64,000 bases of DNA from Phoebastria nigripes (taxonomy: Eukaryota; Chordata; Aves; Procellariiformes; Diomedeidae), in contig JAYKAV010002009.1 of assembly GCA_035582835.1 (NCBI GenBank), forward strand, positions 64,634 to 128,633, read 5' to 3'. Under the pieces are notes generated by a model. It searched no databases. It worked only from the letters and a program-made list of their open reading frames with translations, and was not told the DNA's origin. Below are positions 14,481 through 25,300 of the stretch, piece after piece; position 1 is the stretch's first letter, and each line of letters begins with the position of its first letter. Position numbers and translations under genes: made by a program.

Positions 14481-17400
14481 GCTCTGTGAGTTTGAATTAA
14501 TTTAAGATCCCAAACTTCCCCGTTATTGGCTGAGTCTCTCCTTCCCCATAGGCAATGAGCCTCCTTCACTTTCAGCTCAGGCAAACACTTGGGCTTAGTG
14601 CCCCAATCCCAATTACATCACCCCTCACTCTTCTCCTATATTAATTGACGGACATAGATTTTACATTTTTTGAGGAGAACCAACTCATTTTACAGCATGG
14701 GTTGCACCTCACCCTCACTCAAGCTTTCCAACATTATCAGGAGAACCACAGGGCTGAGTACTGGCATCCACACTGCAATGCGCAGGGCTGTTCTGTAGAT
14801 GCCAGAACAGATATGTGCACCTAGGAAGGGGGGCAGCAGCACTTGTAAAGAGCACCAGAACTTGCAGGGAGAAGGCTAGGACTGATCCTGAATGCTGAAA
14901 AATTGTATTTATCTGGACATCGCTACCTCCTCCACTCCACCTTACACCTCTGCGAAGGAGGAATTTCAGTATCTTGTAAATACACACAAGGACACTGGAG
15001 TGGCTGGGATTAGCAGAGTATCCCAGCTCCCCATTGCCAGCTTGTCCAGGTTAAAATGACATTGTGTAGCAGCAGTTCTCACAGGTTAATTATTCCCAGA
15101 CCCCTCTCTAATCAATCTGAGTGGCTATGGAAAGGGATTCCAACTAAAAAATGCACCCATCAAAACACTCTGCTTTCCTATGCATCTCTTTAAAGAGTCT
15201 TGCAAATCCAATGGAAATGATGGGGCGTCTGATGTTTTGACAGAAGCAAGAACATCATTAAGGTAAGAGCTGTCAGCAGGTATTTTATTTTCTCCCTGAA
15301 GAATAAGGCTACTGTTTAGGCATTACTTTTTTACTAAATCTTTTTTTCTTTTATTTCCATTCTATAATGCAATCCTGAAAGATGGCATACTTTATTTGCC
15401 TGTGAACTAGATAGATTAGAGAGTAATAGTGACAGCTTGTGAATAAAAGCACTATAACCATGCATGATTCAAAGTCAGCGGCCAGCAGAGATGCACTAAT
15501 CGCCCTGCCACTGGGATAAGAGAGGAAAACTATTCCATATGCCAGTGCTTTCCTCATTAACACACCCAGACAACAATCCTTAGGTAAAATTACATAACAG
15601 CAAGATGGTACCAAAAATTTCATTATTTCGTACACACTGAATAATGACATATATAGCTTTAATCAAAAAAGATGGCTTTCTGTATATATCTACAAACTCA
15701 TTAGACCCCCAAGTATGAATTAATATGATGGCATGACCAGCAACACGCAGCCAGACAGGTTGATGACATTAAGCACAACCATCGGGACCAAAGTATGGGC
15801 AATCTTGCCCAATGGATAGCACTAGGGTCTTTCATCTTAGCAGGTAGAAGATGAGAAATCAGAGCCAAGGTACAACCTAGCTCAGGGAGCAGACTTAGGA
15901 ATACAGCCACAAGCTTCCGCAGGGTCTACAGATGCTGCCAGCCTTACTGTCCCCCCAGCAACAAAGTTCAGAGGATGAGCAAATCATCATTACCATAATC
16001 CAAGCTAAATGGCTTTATTTGTTCATTAATTGCTTAGTAGGCCTCATCTACTGTAAAACCACTGGGAACTCAGGACCACCCACAAGCAAGTTCTTCACAT
16101 CAACAAGGGGGAGGAAGTTCAAGAAAGACAGCAATAGACTTTAGGAGACAACTGGTGACAAGAAACAAATAAAGGAATGAGATCAAGGAGCCAAATCTAA
16201 AGAACTGTAGAGGGAACAATGCAGAACACTTCGTCCAAGGCTTTCGGAGAGCCAGTGGGTGCTGCTCAGAGGAATGATGCCTGAAGATGCACCATGAATA
16301 TAAATGGAAGGTCAGTCCACAGTGCTGAACACTGCCTCTAGTAGGCTCCAACTGGGAGAATTTGAGTCCAAAACTAGCAATTATGGCACCAACAGGAACT
16401 GCAGTTCTTGAGAGACACACAGAATATTTAAGGTTCGCTCAGAGGAAATTCCTGGAAGGTACTCAGAAACTCAGTGACACTTACTTAATCCACTACACAG
16501 AATAACAACTAAAATCCTTTCCCAAGGAAGTGCTACATGTCAGTTTGGTACAGAAGATTAGAGACGTCAAGCAGATCTGCTAGAACAGACTCCTCAGAAG
16601 ACATTTATCAATAAAAGAAAGGGTTGAATCAGAGAGTGGAAATACAGGGTATTTCTTTATCAGGAATAATACAATAGATGTTTATGTTCTGTACTAATTT
16701 GTTTAATGGTACTTATTCAAAAATCTTTATTTAGTTATTAAAAAGACAAGTGGCATGTGAATAAGTATTGTTAGATGCCTTGAATACTGAAGCGAAGGCA
16801 TTTTCTATAGAAGAACAGCAGACGTACGAGAGAATGAGTCAGATATTTCTGTTCCCTATTTAAAATAAAATTAGCAAGCTTTTAGAGGAACACACTGTTT
16901 CCAGATACGTAAAAGCATTCATGATTATATCTGCAGTTTCCAACCAATGCAGAAGTTTTACTTGTTCTAGTTGAGACGTGGCTTTTGCTCCATTCATGTG
17001 GCACATAATAGTGACGAACGCTACCTCAGAGAGTAAAAGACTTTCTGAAGTCAAAGTTGTTTTACTTCCACAGTGAATACACACTAGGGAAGGGAGTGGA
17101 CAGGTGCAAAAAATGTGCATTATACATGGAAAATCTGTTTGGACAAATAAGCTCATTCATCATAGGTAGTACAGCAGGTTTGCAGCTATTTACATACTTA
17201 CTTAAGTGTTAAGAAATGTGTGAGACACTGCAACTTCAAATCTCTAGATCATGCTCTCAAAATTTGTTAGCCACATATTTTCTCAAAGCATGTATCACAC
17301 ACACGCACACTGATTTGGTGCAGGCTCTTAGGGAAAAAACCAACATCTGGTTCAATGCAATCAAATCAANGAAAAATTAAACAAAAATTCTAAAATTACT

Positions 17401-19884
17401 CATTTTGAACTACTAAAAAAATCCATACGGGCTTTTCAGCTTTTGCAAGGACATTCACAGCCCAAAATTTCCTATATGAAACAGATGGCAGTGGTATTTA
17501 CCGTAGTTTCTTTTCCTCCAAAAATCCACAAAGAAAAAGCTGTTTTCAGGATGTTTCTTTCCTCTTAACCATTCAACAGTAAAGTACCTTGCACTAAAAT
17601 AAACCTTGTTACAACATTCAAACTGACGGTATTAAAAATGAACTAGCTGTAACCTGTGTAAAACCAGCACTCCCTAAGGCTGTCTTTAAAGAACAGGAAA
17701 GGCTTTTGTTGACTAATTAAATCTGAAATCCCTTTTTCAATTGATAAGTAAAATACTAATTGGCTATAACTGATGTGAACTTAAGATATCCCAGGCACTG
17801 TGCTAATGGTCTGCCTGCCTTTCACTTGGAAAAATTGGAGAATTCAAACTTTCTTTCAGGCCAGTAGTATTAGCCTGTGGCTTGACCACAGTGACTTCAA
17901 CAAGCAGCAATATTCATCTAGAAAATGTCTCCTTTTAGAGCTCTCACTCCACAGAAACTGTGTGATAGAACTGATTCAAGTAAAAATATAATGGCTTACT
18001 TTTGCAAGAGTTGTGGCTGGGGACTGGCCACAAAATAAGAGAAACTTATTTTTCCTTCATACAGTTCATTGTGTGACTACACAAAGATCCAAATAGAGTA
18101 ATTCCTTCCTAAGGGCATCAAGGACTCCCAGCTCCAAGTCTCATCCATTTATTCCAGATTCCACTTTAGAGACCTGTTTCCTGGTCAGGATATAGGAATA
18201 GGACCAAAGCAGAGTGAAGCAGGAAGAACTGGGCAAGAGAGGAGAGATATAGTAGGAGGATAAGTAACGTGGAAAGCTCTGGTTCTGATGGACATGCAAA
18301 AGAATGCAAGAAGGGGTGGATTTAAGTGCATACATAGCCCTGCACAGAGCTAGGGATGGCCGACACTCCTACCGATGGTGGAAGCTGACCACTGTCAACT
18401 AAGTTTGAGAAGCTCTGACCGAGTCCTCTGACATCCATCTAGGTCTCATCCCAAAACAACCCTCAGTGCAAATGAACCACATATAACTAAATGAAGAAGT
18501 GAATTTTCTTACTGTCACGGGGTGGGGGGGCAGGGCTAAGCAGTGTATTCAAACAAAAAGTCAGTGTGTATACCTGCTATGCTGGATTAACTTCTAGGAT
18601 CACAGAGCAACATGCATAGATTTGAACAGCACGCTTGTTAGGACTTAAGGATACAAATGCACATCCCTACAAAATTNGGTTTTCCTTTTCTTCTTGGATA
18701 TGTATTTCATGCAATATTACCCATGCCCCACCCTTCACGATTTTATTACTCTAATTAAGTTTGCATTTGTTAATTTTCCTGAAAATTGAACCCAGCGGGG
18801 TTTTANTGAATACTTTTTTTTTCTCTCTCTCTCCACGTGATGGTTCCAAACAGGAATATAACAACATCAATAATGAAAAGCGGGCTGCAGACCCTACCAA
18901 GATATGTGACAACTCATTTAACATATAAATTGTTTGAGGTATTATTTCAGGTAAGTGATCCTAATGCACTGCCACATTTTATGCCATTAGCCTCAGGGCC
19001 CCAAGCACAGTCATTTAGTTAGATATCATGTTAAGTCCCCTGGGTTCAGTTTTTCACGAATGTTAACAAGTACAGGCTTAGATTTGCAGTAGAGTAAATG
19101 CTTGCTTTCACGCATGTGATACAGTGCATAGCAAGATCTGTACCTATGCTTGTACTCCTGGATGACTACATAGACTATTTTAAGCTTACCGTGGCATACA
19201 GCTACAGCCACTTTAGAAATAGTAAGAAATAATATGCACATTAAGTGATATCTAGTGCAGCTATTTTGAGTANTCATTTTAGTGGTCTAATGAAATGGCA
19301 TCAGAGAGCAAGTGCCTCAGTTGCTTATACAGTTAATTAAGAAAAGCAGATGCCTTTGAAGTTCTCCAGAGGAAGATATGGTCTGCTCAAGTTTAGGTAC
19401 TCAGCTCTGGCAGATTGGATGCCAGGTATTGTCAACTAACAACCAAATTTCTGTTTGAAAGCTTCCGAGAATTACAAACATCACCAGAATTACTGCCTTT
19501 TAGTTTGTCTCCTGTCTCCATCTGTTTACAAAGGTCTAGCAAATACCCAATTTGATTCTCTACTGTACATGCAGAATGACTTTTTCATTTAAGGAGCCTT
19601 AAAGCACAGGAGGTTCTTGATGTGTGGTGCATATACTACTGTGACATTGAAGCAATTTTTGGGTAATATCTGTAATCAGAGCTACTACCCAGGTCAGACA
19701 GGGAATGCTAAATATCAAAAAAATACAGTTAAAAACAAACAAAAAACTATCAAAATCTCTAAGTATTACATGCCTTTTTTGAATAACCACTAGGTAATAC
19801 CTAGGAAGAAAACAGCAGAAGAGAAGAGCTAAGTGTTCTGTTCCTTTACAAGCATATAGCTCCACTGGCCAATCTGTATACCAC

Positions 19885-20157
19885 TGTCGTGGTTTAACCC
19901 TAGCCAGTAACTAAACACCCTGAACTAAACACAGCTGCTCGCTCACTCCCCCAATTCCGGTGGGATGGGGCAGAGAATCGGGAGGCTAAAAGTGAGAAAA
20001 CTCATGGGTTGCGACAAAAACAGTTTAATAATTGAACTAGAATAAAGCAAAACAGTAGCAGCAGCAGCAGCANCAACAACAACAGAATATACAAAGGAAA
20101 TGATGCACTATGCAATTGCTTACCACCCGCCGACCGGTGCCCAGCCAGTCCCCGAGC
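19885..20157 (-). terminator. LTR U5-like half with ATTAAA signal (composite element)
   Basis: Terminal half of the split LTR. It resumes LTR homology at GCTCGGGGACTGGCTGGGC (minus strand) and runs to the CCACGACA end. It contains a minus-strand ATTAAA (20024-20029), a polyadenylation-type hexamer, and a CAG/CAA-rich microsatellite (20055-20085) that is shorter and CAA-based in the solo LTR. A duplicated CTAAACACCCTGAACTAAACA motif near the outer end is not seen in the solo copy. Confidence 0.65.
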
Positions 20158-20456
20158 TTTCCTCGGAAAGATGTGGAAAGATGCACAATCCATCTTTCCT
20201 TAGTGCAATACAAAAATATTCCTAACAAAATTAAGCAAACAATACCAGTAACAATCCACGCTGTAATTGTGAACATGGGTCCCACGATGGTTTGTCTGCA
20301 ACCTGCAATATACTTACAAAACAGAGAATAGTTATCTTTGCAATTACGCAACCAGAATCCGATAGGGCGAACCAGACCCTCAGGCCCGCGTTGTCTCATG
20401 ACTGGGTCATTTGAGGTCGGGGAGAGATGGAGGGCATCTTCCCTCTGTCTCTCCAT
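20037..20456 (-). CDS. Short membrane-protein-like ORF running into the LTR (retroviral, possibly Env-like end)
   Basis: An intact 139-codon frame with one uncertain codon. Residues about 1-55 are polar, with Cys at 39, 47 and 53. A strong hydrophobic segment at about 62-83 (starting FTITAWIVTG, ending GIFLYC) is followed by a basic TKER, which suggests a single membrane anchor with a short tail. From about residue 100 the frame crosses the junction and reads through the LTR half into its CAG-repeat region, giving a poly-Cys end that is probably meaningless. The position, after Gag-like sequence and before the U5-like half, is where the end of env would be expected, but I cannot match it to a known Env. 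It may be a decayed Env tail or an accessory ORF. Whether it is expressed is unknown. Confidence 0.35.
   Translation of the reverse strand: MERQREDALHLSPTSNDPVMRQRGPEGLVRPIGFWLRNCKDNYSLFCKYIAGCRQTIVGPMFTITAWIVTGIVCLILLGIFLYCTKERWIVHLSTSFRGKLGDWLGTGRRVVSNCIVHHFLCIFCCCXCCCCCYCFALF
20175..20199. repeat. Perfect hairpin near the inner LTR junction
   Basis: GGAAAGATG and CATCTTTCC form a perfect 9-bp inverted repeat around a 7-base loop. A further GGAAAG copy and a TTTCC-TC-GGAAA near-palindrome lie directly beside it at 20158-20169, next to the point where LTR homology ends. Confidence 0.8.
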
Positions 20457-20531
20457 GCTTGAATAAGCTTGTCTAGGGACCTAGTAAGCATTCCATGCAT
20501 CAAATCTTGGGGAATTCCCATCTCAATTCCT

Positions 20532-21848
20532 TCAACCCACAACAAATTTCTTTTCCGTTGTGGGGGGGGTGATCTTCCCGCTGTTCTGCTCTCCGTACGG
20601 CAGTTCTTGATTTTGTAGCCCCTCCAGTGAGACCCATTCTCCTACCATAATTTATCAGTTCCTGAGCTACCTCCCCGCCACGTCATGGCCCCTCCTTGTN
20701 GGTTCCACCTCCCCACCCCTGGGGCTAGTGCATCCCTCAAACGATCCTGCAGCTGTACCGCGTACAGTTTCAGNGAGTCAGGAAGACCCCGGATCAAGGG
20801 AGTCATTCTGTCAGGGTTTGCATTAGCAACATCGGGGAAGGTTGTTGGGGAACTAGGCGCCTGTCGTGCATCAACTGGAGGCAGGCAGTCTTTTGTAAAC
20901 TTTCAGTTAAATAATTTATATTGGGGGTCTCAATACACACTGCGTCTCCTCTTTCCAAGGGGTCTAAGCCTCCCGCCCAATAAGCGACTNGTTGGGTTAA
21001 TGACCATGGCTCTCTTTGGTCATTAGTACTTAAAGATACACCGGGCCCCCAATACCCCTGTGCTGCTGCTTCTGAGAGCAGGACTCGATCTCCACCCGTT
21101 AACAAAACTCTCCATACATATTCTGTCTCCGCCTCCTGAGCTAGCCTACTATATTTCTCCTGAATCTTCGANAATTCGGTCGCCGAGTATGGTACTGTTC
21201 GGGTGGTAACTTGCGGAGCTGCCCCTGCTCGGCCAGTATCAGTAGTTTCAGTTTTAATCAGGGGCCTCATTTCTGCCCCCCCATCCTTGGGATATAAAAG
21301 TTCTCTGCTATCCTCTAACTCTTTGATTGGTTATAGGGGTTTCACGTCNGATGCCTGCTTTTCGACTAGTTTTGTCAAACTCGAAAATCCCGGTTCGCTA
21401 TCCGGATTCAAGTAAAAGTCTGTTCNATCGTCAGACCCCTGCTCATTTTCCTCCAATTCAGACCGTAAGATTTTCTCTCGGTCCAATGCATCCGATAAAG
21501 CTGCGTGAAGCCGCAGAGTAGTATTGCGTTCCGCAGTCAATTGGTCCTTACATTCACCAAATCCTGTAAGGACTTCATCTTTTCTTCCTCAGCTTGTTTG
21601 GTCAGACGCCTGTCATTTTGAGCTGCCACTAGTGCTGCTCCTAACACAGCACACACTATAGCTTTTCCNTTTCCTGGTNGCAGTTTTTTCTCTTTNNCAA
21701 GTGTGGTAATTCTTTCTGCCACCGCTTCTGGATTATGCCAATTATTATGAGCCCAGATCATTCCTGGTGGTGAGGGGCATGCATTATACTCCTTCAGTTT
21801 CTCAATAACGGGGGAGCAGTCGAGCACTGACGTTTCCCAGGCAGCCAT
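20532..21848 (-). pseudogene. Gag-like reading frame of an endogenous retrovirus, broken
   Basis: Retroviral Gag-like coding remnant. A start codon at 21848 (MAAWETS...) follows the repeated leader. The frame runs about 103 codons and then stops at a frameshift near 21540. The adjacent frame continues to an in-frame TAA (21331-21333) and onward without another stop to 20803. That part contains the tryptophan- and glycine-rich EYVWRVLLTGGDR and AYWAGGLDPLERGD motifs, which I associate with capsid-region Gag of avian endogenous retroviruses. Two further shifts (near 20815 and 20690) carry Gag-like sequence to a stop at 20532-20534. Several n bases obscure single codons. No CCHC zinc knuckle, protease or reverse transcriptase follows. 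The breaks make it non-functional as it stands. Confidence 0.7.
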
Positions 21849-21874
21849 GACTCACCACTACTCAGACCCCTACC

Positions 21875-22043
21875 GGCTTAATACTGAGAGATCCCCTCCC
21901 AACCCTCCCTGCCTGCTTTCGCCAGGTGGAGGGTCGGTACCCCCTCACAGACCTCTCCTGGCTTATCGCTGAGAGGTCAATTCTCGGTCCTCCCCNCCTG
22001 CTTTCGTGAGGTGGAGGACCAGTATCCCCTTACAGACCTTCCT
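21875..22043 (-). repeat. Two tandem 85/84-bp units in the leader of the composite element
   Basis: Unit 1 (21875-21959) and unit 2 (21960-22043) both begin GGCTTA on the plus strand. They share the core CCTGCTTTCG followed by AGGTGGAGG and end near CAGACCT. A partial third copy of the unit end (CAGACCCCTACC) lies at 21863-21874. Unit 2 ends exactly where LTR homology begins. The repeats lie between the presumed transcription start and the gag-like start codon, so they would form the 5' leader. Confidence 0.8.
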
Positions 22044-22044
22044 A

Positions 22045-22337
22045 GATCCCCGCTTCCCAGACCATGCCTCTTAGTTTATATACTAAGCATGACNTCACAA
22101 TGGTATGGAATACCCCATTGGCCAGTTGGGTTAGCCATCCTGGCTATGCTCCTTCCCAGCTTCTTGTGCACCTGGCAGAGCATGGGAAGCTGAAAAGTCC
22201 TTGCTAGTGTAAGCACTACTTAGCAACAACTAAAACATCAATGCGCCATCAACATTATTCTCATACCAAACCCAAAACACAGCACTATACCAGCTACTAG
22301 AGAGAAAATTAACTCTATCCCCGCTGAAACCAGGACA
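22045..22337 (-). promoter_or_regulatory. LTR U3-like half with TATA box (composite element)
   Basis: Promoter half of the split LTR. On the minus strand it starts TGTCCTGGTTTCAGC and includes the TATA box TATATAAA (22075-22082). A sequence like the solo LTR continues to about 22045 (GCGGGGATC), where homology stops. The TATA box is at the same relative place as TATAAAAA (32614-32621) in the solo LTR. Transcription from it would run into the gag-like insert and onward in the same sense as PTPRT. Confidence 0.75.
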
Positions 22338-25300
22338 ACCACATAGTCCAGATTTGGCAGGTATGGATGACTTTTTCCCCTAAAAGGAAATTCTAAGATG
22401 AGCAAATCATGATGGAGCCTGCAATGATCAATAGGACAAAAAGAACACATGCAGGTAATCAACAGTTGTGCTGCAAGTTAGATTCTTTTGTGCTTTGTAG
22501 TAATATAGTTTTGGGGTTTGTTTCGATTTTTTTGTTACTCAAATACATTTTGTCACAAAGCACTTCTGAATCATAGTTTGATCATAAAAGTTGACTCATT
22601 TCTCCCTATGGATATAAACATAGTATCTCACATATCCAGTAACAAGTTGAACTTCTTTTTACTCTCAATTTGCAATGCGACTGCCTGGAACATTAGTTTG
22701 TTCAATAGACACAAATGGTAAGAGAAAGAACACATTAGAGACTGTAACTTGTACGTATCTGACACCAAATTCTGCTTAGCAATGCCCAAGCAATTCTGGT
22801 TTAATGGAGAAACAAAAATAAAAAAAAGCAACACTTTGCGTACAATATTCTCATTACTTGTTTTGAAATAAACTGGCTTTCCTCTTTTGCTTTTTACAAA
22901 AACACACATAAAGCAACAGGTACCAATAGTGCAGTCCTCATACTAGGAACTGCACTGCTGTAATTGTAAATAAACCTCTACTATTTTGGAGTAACCCTAG
23001 CAACTCAAATGTCTTACTGGCCAATTATTAGTGATTTTCTCCATTCACTTCTACCAGAATACTGTATTTTTCTTTGTTCAAATTGGAAACAGGATAAATA
23101 TACGTTGCAGAAACCAGAGGGCCATTTGTCTGTTCTTACTGACAAAATTTTGATTGATGTAAGGAAATTATCACCTCACCTGCAGCAAAACATTTTGATG
23201 CGGACAGACATGTCGATGAGTGGATAACATTATGGCCTGTCACTTGAATTGCTGCTCTAGAGAGCAGCTAATGAGAAGGAGAAGTAACGGGTGCATATAA
23301 AAATGTAAGAACTGACACAAAGATGCACAATGGTTTTACCTAGGACAGAAACCCTCCTTTTTATTTTTTCAGGCAGGTAGTACAGCACATACCAGTGAAT
23401 GCAGTAGATATTGGAGGTTGCTAATTTAGTGTACACAAGCCACTTGAAATAATTTTCATCTAAAGTACCTCACCAACTGCACAGTATTAAACTTTGAAGG
23501 GTATTTCTTCATGCTCTCAAGTGATCTTCAGATCATGCTTTGAGTAGGAGAATTTGCTTTCCTGTAGTTCCTGGCAGTGTGATTGTGGAAGCCCTTTCTC
23601 AGGTAAGTAGCAAGTCCATCGCTGATGTACTTGCCTCTACACTATTTATTTTTTCCTGCTGACATCTCAGAGAAATCTGATCCATCACTGTTGTTCATTA
23701 CTGCTGCAATGCTTTTGAAGCGGAGATACAATCCTCTGCCAAGACTCAGGAACAACCCCCACCCCAAAAAGCCCAGGAGTAAGATGCAGGCTCCTAAAGA
23801 AAGTTCAGCTGTCACTAAGTAAAGATGGTACTCAGGTTGCTTAGATTTTATAGAGTTAAGCAAATCATACAAGTACATCATATAAAAATATTCTGGAGTG
23901 TTCTGCACGTCTTTAGAGGTCACAGACATTCCATGTTGTACATATGCCAATTCATATGCTGTTTCCACAGAAAATTCAAGCCATTCACTAGACAAGCCAG
24001 CTTGGATAGTGAGCACTAAGTTGTATTTTTCAAGTAAATACATCTGTTCAGTTCTTCCCCCCTACTTTTGCTCCATTTGACTATCTTCTAGCTATAACGG
24101 CTAGGGAGGTTCTATCTCACCTAACAGCAAGTAGCATTGAAAGCCACAGAAAAAAGCCTCACACTTAAGGTCAGGTTGTAGGTCTACTTATCTGAAATTT
24201 TCAAGTCAAACTTGAAAGAAAAAAAAAACAGCCAAGGCTGCCAACCTACTGTGATTTGAGCAGCAAAAATAAAATTTAATTGATAAAAACAGAACTTTTG
24301 TTAAGCACCAGTAAGTTTTAGATGTAAAAAAATCTAGCCATTAACTGTTACATTGAGCAAGCAGCACCTTAAGCGTTCATATAAACCCAAAGTCTTCCAA
24401 GACTGGATTCTGCCTATCTTACACGTCACAGTGTTACCCTAAGTAGTTAACAACAGAAGCCTTTTAAGCTTACTGTGAACCTTAATTAAGATTTTCCTAC
24501 ATGTTTGTGCTCCAGTCAACCCCTTGTATTGGTTTGGACAGGCGAACATATCATACAACCTTTACTCCATTAGTCTGATCATGCAGTCAACACAGACCTC
24601 CTTACAACACCTGTGATAACCAGGAAGGAATTACTCTGGCTAGGAACCCTCCCACTCCCTTCTCACCTAAAATAGCCCCAAATGTTAGCTGAAGCAAACT
24701 TCATGATTTGTGCCAAAAATCCCACCTCACCTCCCACATTAAGTGCAACAAATAGTATTATCACCACCCCTAGTAATCCAATGTCGTGGATGTAACAGGC
24801 AGACACACCAGAAGTGTCTGCTAACTTGTTAAGTCATATGAAAACTAGGCGAATCTTTCTTCACCACCCAATACCTATCTTTTTATTTCAGGTTTTCAAG
24901 ACACACAGAGTTTCAGAACACCCTGCAGATCACAACACTACTTCCATCTTTCACCTCTCCTGGGCTGTATATCTGCTTATTTTCAGTTTAAAGCTCAGCC
25001 TTGAAACATACTTCTTGATTTAGGTTGTTCCCTATGAAAGCCTCCAAAGTATTACACTGAGAGATCAATTCTTTCTCTTTTCTCACAAAATGCATTCTGA
25101 GGCAGTAATAAATGCTAGAAATTCCAATATGCTGCATGGTGTGCTGTTCACTATGATAGCTGTAACGATGGGCGATAGGTCTTGGTATTTCCACAAAAAG
25201 CATTCCAGAGCCTGCGAGAAATTGGGGAAGTTGAAACCACCACACAATACTCCTGCAAAACAGGAAAAGGGTGGGAGAGCCAGCACCAAACGAGACCTGA

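Larger units (their letters stand above)
19885..22337 (-). mobile_element. Composite ERVL-like element: one LTR split by a 1.9-kb gag-like insert
   Basis: Old endogenous retroviral copy, 2453 bp, minus strand. The ends read TGTCCTGG...CCACGACA on the minus strand and are flanked by a perfect 5-bp duplication ACCAC (19880-19884 and 22338-22342), as expected of an ERVL-class integration. The plus-strand left part (19885 to about 20157) and right part (about 22045-22337) align nearly base for base with the left and right halves of the solo LTR at 32333-32878. Together they make one LTR of about 567 bp. Between them lie about 1.89 kb with a tandemly repeated leader, a broken gag-like frame and a short membrane ORF. 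No second LTR, primer-binding site or pol was found. The structure is therefore not LTR-internal-LTR. It could be a recombined solo copy of a long-LTR subfamily, or an LTR with a later insertion. Confidence 0.85.

Noticed and set aside
20685..21026. 113-codon plus-strand ORF
   Set aside because: Antisense shadow of the gag-like region.
20532..21848. Gag-like frame as a domesticated host gene (Arc-like capture)
   Set aside because: Several shifts and a stop break the frame, and it still sits between LTR halves, so an old retroviral copy is the simpler reading.
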